A DNA stretch of 43,786 nt from Bacillota bacterium (GTDB lineage: Bacteria; Bacillota; DTU065): NCBI GenBank assembly GCA_028708605.1, contig JAQVYS010000009.1:1-43786 (forward strand), in the 5' to 3' direction. How positions within the stretch are numbered: position 1 is the first letter of the stretch; every line of letters starts with the position of its first letter. A program made the position numbers and the translations under genes. Below the pieces are notes generated by a model that saw only the letters and a program-made list of their open reading frames with translations, ran no database searches and had not been told where the DNA came from. Shown here in pieces: positions 1 to 8,253 of the stretch.

Positions 1-25
1 TCGTGTAGATAACTAAAGCTTTCAT
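1..25 (-). CDS. Flavodoxin-like protein, N-terminus only
   Basis: Only the first eight codons lie in the window, reading leftward: MKALVIYT. This opening is typical of flavodoxins and flavodoxin-like FMN proteins (MKALIVYxS followed by the FMN phosphate loop), but the phosphate loop itself is outside the window. An AAGGAG ribosome binding site sits at 31-36, correctly spaced from the ATG at 23-25, so a real gene start is well supported. The family call is inference from eight residues. Confidence 0.5.
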
Positions 26-256
26 AGAACTCCTTCTTTCTTTAATTTTGATTAACATTGTCAAAATTACTAGCTATGTTAACGATATGTTTATTTTGGC
101 AAATTTTAATAGAGAGGCGCTTCAAATCGGGGCACTTTGTTAACTAAAACCCACTATTAAGCCAAAGAGTAAAGGAGATTTCCGAAAATAGAAGAAGCCA
201 AAATGAGTATCATAAATAGTAAACTGACTAGATAAATCAAAAAGGGGGCGTCTTTG

Positions 257-1870
257 ATGAGGGTTATTAAAATTGTGGCCTTATTAATAGCAACTCTACT
301 AATTGGGAAACAGGCTTTTGCAATTAGCAATACAGAGATTTTAGCTTTTGAAGAGCAGGTTTTAGATGCAAAAAAGCATCTAAAAGACCTTGAATACGAG
401 ACTATCGAAAGACTCATAGATATGTTAAAGGCAGAAAGCGGCACTGCAGAGACGATAGAGCAGATAGAACAGCTCTTAATAGAGTCTTTAAGTGTTGAAA
501 CTCGTGCGATATGGCTAGATAGTGTCAACATGAATCAGCTTGTTACTAGAGAAAAGATAATAATGTTAATGGATGAGCTTCAAAGCATGAATGTAAACCT
601 TATTCTTGCTGATATCTTTGGCAATGGACACAGCGTTTTTCCAAGTAAAGTTGCGACTCAAAGAGAAGCTTTTGCATATTTTACTGCTGAAGATATGGTA
701 CCTATCATGATCGAAGAGGCCCACAAAAGAGGGATCGAATTTCATGCTCTAGCTAGTCTTTTTGGAGTAGATAGTCATGGGATAACGCCTTTTATAGATC
801 GTATTGAGTGGTTTGATCGCACTAAAGATGGCAGTTACCTTACTGGTATAGAAAGTTTTGAAGCCTTTATGTCACCAGTACTTTCTGAGGTGCGAGAGTT
901 TTTCATGGAAGTTATCAGGGAGATCTTAGCTTATGATATAGATGGACTCCACTTAGACTACATCCGTTATGGGCGAAATGTTGGTTACCATCCCAAAGCT
1001 TTAGAACTATACAAAGAAGCTGGGGGAGACCCAGACAATCTAGATAGTCCAGCTGAGTGGGAGAGATTTCTCCAATTTAGAGCCTCTTTTATCACATCAT
1101 TTGTAGATGAAGCAAGAATAGAAATGCAAAAAGCTAAACCAAACCTTCTACTTTCAGCTGCAGTAGCTTCTAACCTGACCTATGCTAAAAGAGAGGTTGC
1201 TCAGGACTGGGAGGACTGGGCTAAGAAGAGACTCTTACATTTAATATTCCACATGGGCTATGTGGAAACGAGTAGCCAATACCAAACTGCCATTACTAAT
1301 GACACTGGGCCAATCAGTGATCTAGCTATCAGCTTTACTGGGATTGGCTTATATGCAGTAGACGAAGCGGAACTGCAAACCCAGCTTCAAGTAGGTCAAA
1401 ATAACCCTATATCAGGACAAGCGCTGTTTTCTACAGTTCACCTTTTGCCACAAAAAGTGGAGACTCTAAGAAATGGAGTGTGGAGAAGACCAGCTATGCC
1501 TACCTTTAGAGATCCACAGAAAGCAGCGATTTTTATGATTAAAAACCTAGCCGAAAGGTTTGATAGTCTCGGTGTAGAGATAGGTATAGATCGTAAAACT
1601 AATCTTGAGATAGTAACTCAGCTCTTAGAGCTAGAAGCAGCTATAACGGCATGTAATGTCCGTCCATGGGACAGTCGCAACTTGCAGGAGGGTTCTTCAG
1701 AGGAATACAAGGAAATAGAAGCAGTTTTAACTAAATTTAACGCTTTAAAGAGACCGATAAGCAGGCTAGAGCCACCTACAAGACAAAGAGGTTTAAACGA
1801 TCTAAAAAAAGCTGAGCGTTTAATAAAGGTATTACTCCACTATAGTAAGCCCTTAGAAACTGAAAACTAA
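257..1870 (+). CDS. Secreted GHL10-type (DUF187) glycoside-hydrolase-like protein
   Basis: A 537-residue exported protein. Residues 1-22 form a signal peptide (basic start, hydrophobic core, ending QAFA). The mature part carries a TIM-barrel-like domain of the GHL10 / DUF187 (YngK) family: RAIWLDS at about residue 93, a stretch on an elderly-style EEAHKRGIEFHAL motif, and the characteristic DGLHLDYIRY motif near residue 235, whose acidic residues are placed as in glycosidase barrels. It probably acts on a polysaccharide or glycan outside the cytoplasmic membrane; the substrate is unknown. A helical N-terminal stretch (about 25-85) precedes the barrel. The ATG at 257 is preferred over the TTG at 254 because the AAGGGGG site (242-248) is then properly spaced. 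It stands alone and ends at a strong terminator. Confidence 0.8.
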   Translation: MRVIKIVALLIATLLIGKQAFAISNTEILAFEEQVLDAKKHLKDLEYETIERLIDMLKAESGTAETIEQIEQLLIESLSVETRAIWLDSVNMNQLVTREKIIMLMDELQSMNVNLILADIFGNGHSVFPSKVATQREAFAYFTAEDMVPIMIEEAHKRGIEFHALASLFGVDSHGITPFIDRIEWFDRTKDGSYLTGIESFEAFMSPVLSEVREFFMEVIREILAYDIDGLHLDYIRYGRNVGYHPKALELYKEAGGDPDNLDSPAEWERFLQFRASFITSFVDEARIEMQKAKPNLLLSAAVASNLTYAKREVAQDWEDWAKKRLLHLIFHMGYVETSSQYQTAITNDTGPISDLAISFTGIGLYAVDEAELQTQLQVGQNNPISGQALFSTVHLLPQKVETLRNGVWRRPAMPTFRDPQKAAIFMIKNLAERFDSLGVEIGIDRKTNLEIVTQLLELEAAITACNVRPWDSRNLQEGSSEEYKEIEAVLTKFNALKRPISRLEPPTRQRGLNDLKKAERLIKVLLHYSKPLETEN

Positions 1871-1883
1871 TAGATAATTAAGG

Positions 1884-1916
1884 GGTAGGGGAGCAGACGC
1901 TCCCCTACCTTCTTTA
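1884..1916 (+). terminator. Intrinsic terminator after the GHL10-like gene
   Basis: Perfect 11-bp stem, GGTAGGGGAGC (1884-1894) with GCTCCCCTACC (1899-1909), four-base loop, followed by TTCTTT. It lies between two convergent genes; the opposite strand has only a weak T-rich tail, so it mainly serves the plus strand. Confidence 0.85.
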
Positions 1917-1922
1917 ACTTGA

Positions 1923-2573
1923 TTATTGGGTATTTGCTTCTATGGGATTAAACTCTACATTGACTACTGCATAAAAGTTGTACAGCTGTGCATTGATGGA
2001 AGGGGAGTAATCGCCACCTCTAAAAATGCCTCCATATTCTACTGCAAAGATTTCGTAGAGGGGAAGCGCTTCTCCAATCTTAAACGAAGGCGAGCAGCGT
2101 CTTATGGCATAGCCACCTGATAAGATTGGGTCGTTTATATCGTCTAACTTTAGCTTCGTCGGTCCTGCAAAAATCGTACCTTTTCCTTCAGAAAGAATAG
2201 TCATTTCAAACACCTGGTTGCCTACTTCCTGGCTCGTTTTTTCTAGAAAGAGGATGATGGTGGTATATTGTCCTGGGTATACTGTGCTACTAAAGATAGG
2301 ATCTGTTAGATCTGGCTCCATTACGGTATCCCAGTCAACTTGCGAGAGGCTTTTAGGCTTTCCGTTTTTATAAACATCAACCCAAATCCGCACAGAGACT
2401 TCTTCTTCAAACATTTTTTCGTGGATGTGAAGCTCTACAAGGGTGTTTGAGATTTGAGTAAGTTTAGCATAGTCTTCGAAGGTCATCTCTTTTGCTCTGA
2501 TGGTAACACCTTCGCCTAGACCTATACAACTAAGGAAAACAATTAGAAAACTAAAAATGAAAAGTTTTTTCAA
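1923..2573 (-). CDS. Secreted protein of unknown function
   Basis: A 216-residue exported protein with no family I recognise. The start is placed at the TTG at 2573-2571, giving MKKLFIFSFLIVFLSC as a clean signal peptide; the ribosome binding site AAGGAG (2588-2583) is eight bases upstream. The GTG at 2582 would overlap that site and is unlikely. A cysteine at about residue 16 lies within LSCIG, so lipoprotein processing is possible but the lipobox is imperfect. The mature part is strand-rich, with VSVRIWVDVYKNG and PGQYTTIILFLEK stretches, and ends in a segment that could be extracellular beta-sandwich. It converges on the GHL10-like gene and is separated by its terminator. Confidence 0.7.
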   Translation of the reverse strand: MKKLFIFSFLIVFLSCIGLGEGVTIRAKEMTFEDYAKLTQISNTLVELHIHEKMFEEEVSVRIWVDVYKNGKPKSLSQVDWDTVMEPDLTDPIFSSTVYPGQYTTIILFLEKTSQEVGNQVFEMTILSEGKGTIFAGPTKLKLDDINDPILSGGYAIRRCSPSFKIGEALPLYEIFAVEYGGIFRGGDYSPSINAQLYNFYAVVNVEFNPIEANTQ

Positions 2574-2978
2574 GTCGCTCACTCCTTAAGTCATGTAGTT
2601 ACCTACTGTCTTCTAAACTCCTTTTTGGATACGGACTAAAAACGGCTTTTGGTAAGATCCTTGGAAGATTTAGCTTAGAGAAGATGGTGCTTTTAAAGAT
2701 AGAGTGGTTAAAAAGCGTAAACATTAATAAGGATATTATGCTTAATGGAGTAAACTCTACTTCTGCACAGGCTGTCTTGGCATTATTTTGGCGTTTTTAG
2801 AGTCTAAAAAAATTTATACGGGTATAAGTTAAATAAAGCGACGCGAAGCATAATAGGCCTTTACTGCTGCTACGATAGAAGCGTTTTTCTTGGAGTACTT
2901 AAAATTGCGTGAACTCTATCTTGTGTTTCAATGTAGTGTTATGGGGCTTTTGCATCTAAAATAATGTCAATCGAGTAG
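2574..2978. other. Intergenic region upstream of the Crp/Fnr gene
   Basis: 405 bases without a convincing gene. An open plus-strand frame runs from the left part of the region to a TAG at 2798-2800, with an internal ATG at 2684 (38 codons), but it has no good ribosome binding site and no recognisable homology. It may be a gene remnant. No terminator or consensus promoter was identified. Confidence 0.4.
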
Positions 2979-3677
2979 GTGATTCTAATTTCAAAGTGCG
3001 ATCATGATAAGTGTTTGGATAATAGTTGTATTAAGAGGGTACCTATTTTTTCCAACCTGTCTTCAGAGGAAATTATCGAGGTAGCTCAAGTTACCACAGA
3101 CAGAACCTTTCAAAAGGGAGAGATTATCTTCTTTCAAGGTGACATCCTCGATAAGCTTTATGTAATCCATGAGGGTAAAGTGAAGGTTTCAAGAGTTTCA
3201 GAACAAGGTAGAGAACAGATTATTAGAGTGTTAGGGCCTGGTGATTTTTTAGGGGAGCTTGTACTCTTTGCGCCCTCTCCTGCCAATAACAGTGCAGAGG
3301 CTCTAGAAGAAACTGTTGTTTGTGAAGTGCAAAGCACTAAGATCAAAGAGCTAATGCTTTCGTCCTCCCAGATTGCACTTAGGGTATTAGAAGAGGTTAG
3401 TCAAAGGCTTGAACAAGCAGAAAACCTTGTAGAGAGTATTGGTCTTTTAAGTGTAGAAAAGCGTATTGCTAAAACCCTTCTTGAGTTTGCTTTTGAGTCG
3501 GATCAGATTAATTTGCCAGTCAGCAAAAAGGATTTTGCAGCACAACTAAGTATCAGTCAGGAAACTTTGAGCAGAAAGCTTACTTTCTTTCAAGAAAGTG
3601 GTTTGATTAGCCTTTCTGGTCAAAGAAAGATCACAATACTGGATCGGGCCGGACTAGAGAATTTGCTAATAGAGTAG
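2979..3677 (+). CDS. Crp/Fnr-family transcription regulator with N-terminal cysteine cluster
   Basis: A 232-residue regulator. Residues 1-18 hold C7, H9, C12 and C17 ahead of a VPIF motif, then a cyclic-nucleotide-binding-type beta-roll (about 20-140, with GEIIFFQGD and GDFLGELVLF), a dimerisation helix, and a C-terminal winged helix-turn-helix (DFAAQLSISQETLSRKLTFFQESGLI, about 183-210 in shortened form). Crp/Fnr proteins with such cysteines often sense oxygen or redox through an iron-sulfur cluster or disulfide; that function is inferred. The start is uncertain: the GTG at 2979 directly follows an in-frame TAG and has no clear ribosome binding site. An AGGTG at 2977-2981 could serve a later, unusual start. 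It is monocistronic and followed by a terminator. Confidence 0.85.
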   Translation: MILISKCDHDKCLDNSCIKRVPIFSNLSSEEIIEVAQVTTDRTFQKGEIIFFQGDILDKLYVIHEGKVKVSRVSEQGREQIIRVLGPGDFLGELVLFAPSPANNSAEALEETVVCEVQSTKIKELMLSSSQIALRVLEEVSQRLEQAENLVESIGLLSVEKRIAKTLLEFAFESDQINLPVSKKDFAAQLSISQETLSRKLTFFQESGLISLSGQRKITILDRAGLENLLIE

Positions 3678-3693
3678 TTAAAAAAACACTAAT

Positions 3694-3729
3694 GAAGTTG
3701 CCCCAAACAGAGCGACTTCTTGTTTGTTT
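3694..3729 (+). terminator. Terminator after the Crp/Fnr gene
   Basis: GAAGTTGC (3694-3701) pairs with GCGACTTC (3712-3719), one G-T pair, ten-base loop, then TTGTTTGTTT. Confidence 0.7.
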
Positions 3730-3841
3730 AGAGTATCTTGTAGGCAAAATCCACTCCAATAACAGAACTCGGCAAAAAAACGTTTAGGAGAAGGGAATAA
3801 GTACCAGTTATTAGAACTTAAATATGACAGTTGGTAGCTAG

Positions 3842-3871
3842 TTGCTTAATTTCTGGGAAAAAGACTATAAT
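3842..3871 (+). promoter_or_regulatory. Promoter candidate for the degV-rhomboid operon, with palindromic -10
   Basis: TTGCTT (3842-3847), an 18-base spacer and a perfect TATAAT (3866-3871). The -10 is embedded in the perfect palindrome GACTATAATAGTC (3863-3875), which could be an operator. Confidence 0.55.
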
Positions 3872-4038
3872 AGTCCTAAAGGTTAACAAATAAGTTTAAA
3901 GGGGTAGGAGAATAAAGGTACAGACAGTTTATCGGGTTTTAATGCTTTTTTGACGTTTGGGAAGATCAGAAAACGAGCCTTTTTTTGTAAAAGCGTGTTT
4001 AGAGATCTTGCGAAAAAACACATTAGGAGGTTATTTGA

Positions 4039-4905
4039 TTGGCAAAACGTGTCAGGATTATTTCCGATACTGGTTCGGATCTTCCAAAGGATCTCTGCAA
4101 AGAGCGGGGTATCGAACTAATAGGAATGGGCGTTGAAATTGACGGGGTAGCACGTAATGGTTTAGACGTATCTGCTGCCGAAGTATACCAAAGGATGAGA
4201 GATGGCGCAGTACCACATACTAGTCAAGTGTCTTATAAAGACTTATTAGAAGCGATAGAAAAAATCATTGCCCAAGGCGATATACCTTACTATGTCTGTT
4301 TTTCTAGTCGGTTAAGTGGTTCTTTTAGGACTGGACAGATGATAAAACAGGAATTGAAAAATTCGGATTTTGTTGTTTTTGATTCCAAAGGTGCAAGTAT
4401 CGGCCATGGTTTACTGACCCTTGAAGCTGCAAGGATGGCAGATGCTGGCGAGAGCCCTGAAAAAATCACAGAGAGGTTAGAGTATCTTTCAAACAAGATG
4501 GAGCATATTTTCGCCGTTGATGACTTGGTCTATTTAAAGCGCGGTGGACGTATCAGTTCAATGAAGGCTATCATCGGAGGTATGCTTAGAATAAAACCGA
4601 TTCTGCATTTTATAGATGGAGCAATTCATCAATTTGATAAAGTTAGATCAACAAAACAGGTAATCAGTCGTATGGTAGAGATTATGGAAGAGCGAGCAGA
4701 TGATATTGACTCCCAAGATTGGATTGGTATAAGCCATGCCGATGACATCGAGTTTGCAGAAGAGCTTAAGGCTGCTATTATCAAACGGTTTGGTAACAAA
4801 AAGTTTCTAATAAATGAGATAGGTCCTGTAATCGGTGCTCATTCAGGACCAGGTACTTTAGCTTTGTTTTTCCTCTCGAAAAAACAAGGCGGGTTAGAGT
4901 CATAA
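4039..4905 (+). CDS. DegV family fatty-acid-binding protein
   Basis: A 288-residue cytosolic DegV-type protein. DegV proteins bind a fatty acid between two alpha/beta domains; homologues such as FakB deliver it to a fatty acid kinase. Visible family signatures are SDTGSDLP near residue 10, CFSSRLSGSF near residue 90, DSKGASIGHG near 116 and KRGGRISS near 165. The TTG at 4039 is supported by TAGGAGG (4024-4030) eight bases upstream, and length matches the family. It heads an operon with a small coiled-coil gene and a rhomboid protease. No kinase partner (FakA) is in the window, so the fatty-acid-incorporation role is inference. Confidence 0.9.
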   Translation: MAKRVRIISDTGSDLPKDLCKERGIELIGMGVEIDGVARNGLDVSAAEVYQRMRDGAVPHTSQVSYKDLLEAIEKIIAQGDIPYYVCFSSRLSGSFRTGQMIKQELKNSDFVVFDSKGASIGHGLLTLEAARMADAGESPEKITERLEYLSNKMEHIFAVDDLVYLKRGGRISSMKAIIGGMLRIKPILHFIDGAIHQFDKVRSTKQVISRMVEIMEERADDIDSQDWIGISHADDIEFAEELKAAIIKRFGNKKFLINEIGPVIGAHSGPGTLALFFLSKKQGGLES

Positions 4906-4928
4906 TCCCAAAGTAGAGGATGTATGCT

Positions 4929-5090
4929 ATGAGTAGACGACTGGAAAAAAGAAGAACTGTTCTTAGAAACAGAGAAGTAGATCTTAACAGAAAAGAAGAA
5001 GAAAACTATAACTTGGAGTTAGAGATAGATCAAATAAAGCGGGAAATGAAGATTTTAGAGACACGGATTGACTATCTATCACGCAATTAG
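4929..5090 (+). CDS. Small coiled-coil protein (53 residues)
   Basis: A short gene starting at ATG 4929 with AGAGGA at 4915-4920 as ribosome binding site and ending with TAG 5088-5090. The product begins MSRRLEKRRTVL and ends ETRIDYLSRN. It is almost entirely charged (about half Arg, Lys, Glu) with heptad-like spacing of Leu and Ile, so a single amphipathic or coiled-coil helix is predicted. It sits 23 bases after DegV, and its stop codon overlaps the ribosome binding site of the rhomboid gene, which suggests translational coupling. The downstream rhomboid protein begins with a similar charged helix. The family is not recognised. Confidence 0.7.
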   Translation: MSRRLEKRRTVLRNREVDLNRKEEENYNLELEIDQIKREMKILETRIDYLSRN

Positions 5091-5102
5091 GAGGAAAAAG
5101 AT

Positions 5103-5972
5103 ATGGACTTTCTCGAGCAAAGAGGTCTACCTTTAACAGAAGAAAACTTAGCTATTTGGCAAAAAGATCTCGAAGCACGAGAACAAGCTGCCAAAGACCG
5201 CAATCAAGACCTTAAGCATACAAGGACAGAGATTTTAAAAGAATATAACCTACTTAAGAGAAAAGAAGCGCAGCTCTTTAAAAGAAGAGCTGCATCTAGT
5301 AGGAGATCTTGGTCGAGACCTCGTGTAGGTCGTAGGTATTTATACGAGGTTATTATTGCAATTAATGTTGCCATGTTTCTTTTAAGTCTGATATTTCCTA
5401 AACTCACCTTTTATCTTGCACTCTATGGACCTATGGTGTTTATTAAAGGTGAGTATTATCGTTTCTTTACAACGATGTTTATGCATGGAAGTATCCTGCA
5501 CATCTTCTTTAACATGTATGCCCTTTTTATTTTAGGAGATCAGCTGGAAAATTTACTTGGGAAGACGTCTTTTGCGATCCTTTATTTTGGTTCAGGAATA
5601 GTTGGAGCTGCAGTTACCTATTTTGTAAACCCTTTGATTTTATCAGTGGGAGCTTCAGGGGCGATCTTTGGACTTTTAGGCTTTGTGCTCTATGCAAGAG
5701 TTTTTCGCTACTCAGGCATAACTCCAGCGATCCAATCGTCGCTTCTAACAGTCCTTGGCATCAATCTTATTATAGCGATACTACCAGGCTCCAATATTGA
5801 CGTCTGGTCTCATATCGGAGGTCTTCTTGGAGGCTTTTTAATTGGTATGATCATGGGACCTTCTGGTGGATACTTACGCAGCGAAAAAGATAAAATATCT
5901 CAAGTCTCTTTAGGGGTACTTGGTATAGTAGTTGTTTTCCTCGCTGTGTTTTTTAGATTTAGAAGCTTTTAG
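5103..5972 (+). CDS. Rhomboid family intramembrane serine protease
   Basis: A 289-residue membrane protease that cleaves transmembrane substrates. Residues 1-78 are cytosolic, strongly charged and helical, ending in a very basic stretch. The membrane core follows (about 80-280, six or so segments) with HGSxxHIxxNM at 129-138, the catalytic serine in GASGAIFG (S185) and the catalytic histidine in WSHIGG (H237). All hallmark residues are present. The ATG at 5103 has TAGGAGG immediately upstream, overlapping the stop of the small coiled-coil gene. It is the last gene of the degV operon. Its final 14 bases overlap the 3' end of the convergent activase-partner gene, and no terminator is visible there. 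Substrate unknown. Confidence 0.9.
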   Translation: MDFLEQRGLPLTEENLAIWQKDLEAREQAAKDRNQDLKHTRTEILKEYNLLKRKEAQLFKRRAASSRRSWSRPRVGRRYLYEVIIAINVAMFLLSLIFPKLTFYLALYGPMVFIKGEYYRFFTTMFMHGSILHIFFNMYALFILGDQLENLLGKTSFAILYFGSGIVGAAVTYFVNPLILSVGASGAIFGLLGFVLYARVFRYSGITPAIQSSLLTVLGINLIIAILPGSNIDVWSHIGGLLGGFLIGMIMGPSGGYLRSEKDKISQVSLGVLGIVVVFLAVFFRFRSF

Positions 5973-8253
5973 CGGTCTTAATTAGCTTTGAGAAGGTAAG
6001 AACTTCGGTCATTAACCTTTCAGTATCAGTCTCTCTATTAAAAGAAAGGCCAAGATACGGAACGTTGTATAGTAAAGCTAATTCACTAATTGCAGGTTTC
6101 GCAACAATTTCGGGCATACAATTAAGCGGATAGATTTGGACGATACCGCTTGTGCCAGACCGGAGCGCTCTTCTTGCAGAGGCAACACTTAAAACACCAT
6201 CTCCGCCGACTTCAAAGTTTAAATATGGAGCGCTGTCTTTGTCTCTTAGGCCTTGGGAAAAAACCTTTAGGCCTTTTTTGTTTAATTGTTTGATGGGGGT
6301 GAGATTTTGCAAAAAGCGAGCTATAGTAGGTTTTATGGCGCACTTGAGGTAATGAGAGACGCCAATTCCTTCGATAACCTGTAATCCAGAGTCTCCTAAG
6401 AGTCGATCTACAGTGTAGCGGTTGGCATATGGGGTAATAGCTACATAGATTTCCCCCACAGTAATCACCTGTGGCGCTTTTTTGTCTCCGATGATTTCTT
6501 CAAAGATCTCTTTGGTGTTATTTAAGCTAAAACGCATTTTTCTAATACTTTTTGCATCATCTAGCCCTTTAAGTCCGGTTTTGTAGGCCTCCTCGGCAAC
6601 TTGCCCGCCAAAAGGTCTAGCTAGAAGATAGAGCCTGCGGATCTCTTCAGCAAGATGGAGTTTTGTGAGAGCGTTTCTTAAGATGGGGATTGTGTCTTGA
6701 AGGTTAATTGGCTTTAGAAAAGAAAGAGGGCTTTTAATCTTCTTTAAATGATATTGTTTTTCTTCGCTGCAAAGCTCTGCAAGATCATGCCAAAAGCCTA
6801 CTGAATGATCTATACCTGTAGTAAGCCAATTAAGGGAGATATCAGGAGATACTCTGCTTAACCTCTTTGGTAGCTTTTCCTTCAGAGCAATACTGTACCA
6901 ACCAAACGCACATGGACCTTCGCCATGCAGCATAAGAATTTGAGCGTCAACTGGACCGCCTGCTTTTTTATGGGCATTTACAATAGTCTCTTCGAGACTT
7001 CCAGAAATTAAGGCGTAAGGACAGCAAGTCTCAGCAAGATCCTCGCAGCCTCTTTTTAAGGTTTCTTCGGTAATGCTCTCAGGTGCTCTTGCAATACTAT
7101 CTGCTCCAAGATCAAAAACCAGTTGCTTGACTGTTAGGTTTAAAGGTTCACCCATGTATGGCCAGGTAACGATGGTTTGTGGTTTTGGTTTTGGATTTTG
7201 GACAATACTTAAGTGAGGTTTGAGCTTTTTTGTTCTACTATCTACACAGCTATAGACTGGCTCTACAGTATTAAGAGAAAAGTTCTCAGCCTTTTTTAAA
7301 GTCATCTGAAGAATATTTTGCTCTATTAAAGTTGCAATAGTTTCGAATCTAGTTATAAACCCACCGAGATCCACTGTAGTGTCGGAGATAAAATGCCAAG
7401 CAAGAAGCCCAAGATTTTTGGCTTTATCTACAAAATATTCGCCTTGAAAGCTATCAGGGTGGCAGGCGAAGTTAGAGAGAACTATTACGCCAGCTAGTTT
7501 ATCCTTTCCCCAGTTTAGGAAGGCTTCGCCTTGGATATGTGTGTCATAATAAGAACCAAAGGGCAAACCTTCTTTAGTAAAATACCTATCAGGCAAGTCA
7601 AAAGGTGTAACGACCTGAAAACCTTTGTGTTTAAAGAACTTTTTAATATTTAAAGAGAGGAGGGGATCCTCTAAGAGGTAGCGTCTGGCGATGATGCCAA
7701 TTCGAGGCTTATCTTCAAGCCTTATTTCACTTGTCTTGGCAAAGTCAGGTGTAGTAACAAAGGCATTTATAATATCTCGCCTAGAGATTTTAGGTAAGGA
7801 TTTGCCATTTTCCCTACTTGCCTTTTCTAATTCATTGACGATCTCTTTAATGACAGGCAGGAGATCCTCTTTATTGGGCGAGAGAAGATCAGGCTGGATA
7901 AGATAAGGGAACTTACCAGATGCGTAATCTGTAATCGAAGAAAGCGCCCTTAATGCTATACCTCCTACATCTCGGTATTTTGAACAAGCTGCAGTTTTTT
8001 CTACCTCTCTCCACAGGTTAGGGGCGATAAGTACATCAATCTTGTCGTCAATAACAAGCTTGTGGCAATGAGCAATGTAGATTCTTACTGGAAGACAAGT
8101 CTCATTGCTACCTAAAAAGAGTGCCTTTTCCCATAACTCTGGGGTGGTCGTATTTGACGAAACAATATCTAAGTTTAGCTTCTTTAGAACGCTTGCGATC
8201 AATTTTACCTGCGGAGTTATTCCGGAAAACACTAAAGGAATGCCTATTTTCAT
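5959..8253 (-). CDS. Activase-associated protein (DUF2229 / HgdB-like, COG3580-3581 type)
   Basis: A 764-residue cytosolic protein resembling the C-terminal half of the giant 'acyl-CoA dehydratase activase' fusion proteins (DUF2229 followed by an HgdB-like part). It starts MKIGIPLVFSG. Potential cluster ligands are scattered cysteines: NETCLPVR, KTAACSKYRD, NFACHPDS, DLAETCCPYAL and GEGPCAFGW. By family knowledge such proteins may receive electrons from an ATP-driven activase to bind an iron-sulfur (possibly double-cubane) cluster and reduce an unknown substrate; that is inference. Its ATG overlaps the stop of the upstream activase gene (ATGA), so the two are translationally coupled. Together they total 1405 residues, about the size of the fused versions. 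No canonical dehydratase subunits are present nearby. Confidence 0.8.
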   Translation of the reverse strand: MKIGIPLVFSGITPQVKLIASVLKKLNLDIVSSNTTTPELWEKALFLGSNETCLPVRIYIAHCHKLVIDDKIDVLIAPNLWREVEKTAACSKYRDVGGIALRALSSITDYASGKFPYLIQPDLLSPNKEDLLPVIKEIVNELEKASRENGKSLPKISRRDIINAFVTTPDFAKTSEIRLEDKPRIGIIARRYLLEDPLLSLNIKKFFKHKGFQVVTPFDLPDRYFTKEGLPFGSYYDTHIQGEAFLNWGKDKLAGVIVLSNFACHPDSFQGEYFVDKAKNLGLLAWHFISDTTVDLGGFITRFETIATLIEQNILQMTLKKAENFSLNTVEPVYSCVDSRTKKLKPHLSIVQNPKPKPQTIVTWPYMGEPLNLTVKQLVFDLGADSIARAPESITEETLKRGCEDLAETCCPYALISGSLEETIVNAHKKAGGPVDAQILMLHGEGPCAFGWYSIALKEKLPKRLSRVSPDISLNWLTTGIDHSVGFWHDLAELCSEEKQYHLKKIKSPLSFLKPINLQDTIPILRNALTKLHLAEEIRRLYLLARPFGGQVAEEAYKTGLKGLDDAKSIRKMRFSLNNTKEIFEEIIGDKKAPQVITVGEIYVAITPYANRYTVDRLLGDSGLQVIEGIGVSHYLKCAIKPTIARFLQNLTPIKQLNKKGLKVFSQGLRDKDSAPYLNFEVGGDGVLSVASARRALRSGTSGIVQIYPLNCMPEIVAKPAISELALLYNVPYLGLSFNRETDTERLMTEVLTFSKLIKTAKSF

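Larger units (their letters stand above)
3678..4038. other. Intergenic region and long leader of the degV operon
   Basis: 361 bases with no gene. It holds the Crp/Fnr terminator, a promoter candidate at 3842-3871, and a leader of roughly 160 bases before the DegV gene. The leader contains a weak CGTTT...AAAACG stem followed by a seven-T run near 3960-3997, which could act as a weak terminator. Confidence 0.45.

Noticed and set aside
2573-2800. Open plus-strand frame ending at TAG 2798
   Set aside because: No ribosome binding site, no similarity recognised, and the length is within chance; kept only as a note in the gap.
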